A stretch of DNA of 64,000 bases, from positions 1-64,000 of the forward strand of contig NZ_AUFV01000007.1 in the NCBI RefSeq assembly GCF_000426685.1, read 5' to 3'. The notes under the pieces are model-generated. The model was not told the DNA's origin. It made no database searches and was given only the letters and a program-made list of their open reading frames with translations. Below are positions 63,233-64,000 of this stretch, one piece after another. The position numbers and the translations under genes are program-made. The number at the start of each line of letters is the position of its first letter. The stretch's first letter is position 1. Source of the stretch: Solimonas flava DSM 18980. GTDB lineage: Bacteria; Pseudomonadota; Gammaproteobacteria; Nevskiales; Nevskiaceae.

Positions 63233-64000
63233 GTGAACAAGAATCTGCTTGCGATCGCTGTGGGGGCCGTTTTCGCCATTCCGAGCGCGGCGTTCGCTGA
63301 CACCAAGGTGTACGGCAAGTTCAACATCGGTCTGGACAGCCAGAAGGACGAGATCGGTCTCGACTTCAACAAGGACAAGACGGTTGCCGGCAAGGACAAC
63401 ACCTGGAAGTTCCGCGACAACAACAACTCCTCGCGCCTCGGCTTCAAGGGCGACCAGGATGTCGGCCTCGGCGATCTGAAGGTCATCTACCAGCTCGAAT
63501 ACGGCATCGATCCGGATGGTTCGGAAAACACCCCGTTCTCGGAGCGCAACATCTTCGTCGGCCTGAAGGGCGGCTGGGGTACGGTCAAGTTCGGCAAGTA
63601 CGACACGCCGGTGAAGGTCGCCGGTGAGAAGGCCGACCAGTTCAACGACACGATCGGCGACGACACGAACCTGATGTCGGGTGAGACGCGCGCCAACAAC
63701 ATGATTCAGTACACCTCGCCGACGCTGGGCGACATGTTCTCGTTCAACGTTGCGGTCGCTCCGGGCGAAGGCCGCGCCGCTGCCGACGACAACAGCGACG
63801 TCGACAACGGTCTGGCCGACACGTACTACGCCTCGCTCGTGTTCGACATGAAGATGGTCTACGCCTCGCTCGCCTACGCCGGCAACGAAGTGTCGGGCCT
63901 GAAGGTCGACGGCTCGCCGTACGCGATCGACATCCTGCGCGCCACGGTCGCCGTCAAGCCGATCACCGACCTCGAGATCGCCGCGCTGTACCAGCAGGCC
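63233..64000 (+). CDS. Outer-membrane porin, N-terminal part (runs off the window)
   Basis: 256 codons without a stop. Signal peptide (LLAIAVGAVFAIPSAAFA), then strands typical of the Gram-negative general porin family (TKVYGKFNIGLDSQ; SSRLGFKGDQDVGLGDLKVIYQLEYGI; RNIFVGLKGGWGTVKFGKYDTPVK). It belongs to the trimeric general porins rather than to OprP/OprO by appearance. GTG 63233 with AAGGAGA at 63219-63225. Acidic loops (DDNSDVDNG) are frequent. The Pho-box-like promoter suggests phosphate-starvation induction. Confidence 0.88.
   Translation, partial: MNKNLLAIAVGAVFAIPSAAFADTKVYGKFNIGLDSQKDEIGLDFNKDKTVAGKDNTWKFRDNNNSSRLGFKGDQDVGLGDLKVIYQLEYGIDPDGSENTPFSERNIFVGLKGGWGTVKFGKYDTPVKVAGEKADQFNDTIGDDTNLMSGETRANNMIQYTSPTLGDMFSFNVAVAPGEGRAAADDNSDVDNGLADTYYASLVFDMKMVYASLAYAGNEVSGLKVDGSPYAIDILRATVAVKPITDLEIAALYQQA

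Overview
The window is high-GC chromosomal DNA from a Gram-negative gammaproteobacterium. The outer-membrane machinery (TonB receptors, a porin, OmpA-type and other lipoproteins) and the conserved blocks rnr-rlmB-rpsF-rpsR-rplI-dnaB-alr-radA, corB-ccsA-ffh and rpsP-rimM-trmD-rplS fit a Nevskiales/Xanthomonadales-like lineage. I cannot name a genus from sequence alone. I see no prophage, insertion sequence or CRISPR array.

Layout. 0-3 kb: end of an ExbD gene, a palindromic dispersed repeat, dadA, a convergent PLP-dependent dehydratase and tRNA-Leu(CAG). 3-11 kb: RNase R, an OmpA-type lipoprotein, rlmB, the rpsF-rpsR-rplI operon, dnaB and alr. 11-15.3 kb: a leftward Ser/Thr signalling module (CHASE2-kinase, PP2C phosphatase, FHA protein). 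15.4-21.7 kb: radA, corB, ccsA-like, a metallo-beta-lactamase-fold protein, ffh and a thioredoxin-like protein. 21.8-25.8 kb: a TonB receptor, an unknown secreted protein and a di-haem oxidoreductase behind a ModE-like operator, lodged between ffh and rpsP. 25.9-27.8 kb: rpsP-rimM-trmD-rplS. 27.9-31.9 kb: a CecR-like repressor with a YbhG/F/S-type exporter; a second copy of the dispersed repeat supplies the start of the ybhG-like gene.

31.9-44.6 kb is the most striking part. It holds an ECF sigma factor, a FecR-type anti-sigma, an STN-domain TonB receptor, an MFS transporter, a dipeptide epimerase, an amidohydrolase (prolidase-like), an S9 peptidase, a beta-lactamase-fold hydrolase and an alpha/beta hydrolase. 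Two divergent promoter regions each carry a palindromic CTGTCGGG element. In all four directions it is followed, exactly 13 bases on, by GCGCGTAGA or a close variant. I read these as four promoters of the locally encoded ECF sigma, so the island would be one self-regulating regulon for detecting, importing and degrading an unknown peptide-like substrate.

44.6-51.5 kb: htpG, then cell-wall genes (two L,D-transpeptidase-family proteins, an SxxK serine hydrolase, an NlpC/P60 protein) and an SspA-like GST. 51.5-53.2 kb: trxB and a 2-Cys peroxiredoxin. 53.4-62 kb: the phosphate system, with phoB-phoR and a GGDEF gene rightward, pstS-pstC-pstA-pstB leftward, and phoU divergent from pstS rather than at the operon end. 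Pho-box-like 11-bp-spaced repeats precede phoB, pstS, phoU and the porin that runs off the right end. A DUF2057-type lipoprotein lies between phoU and the porin.
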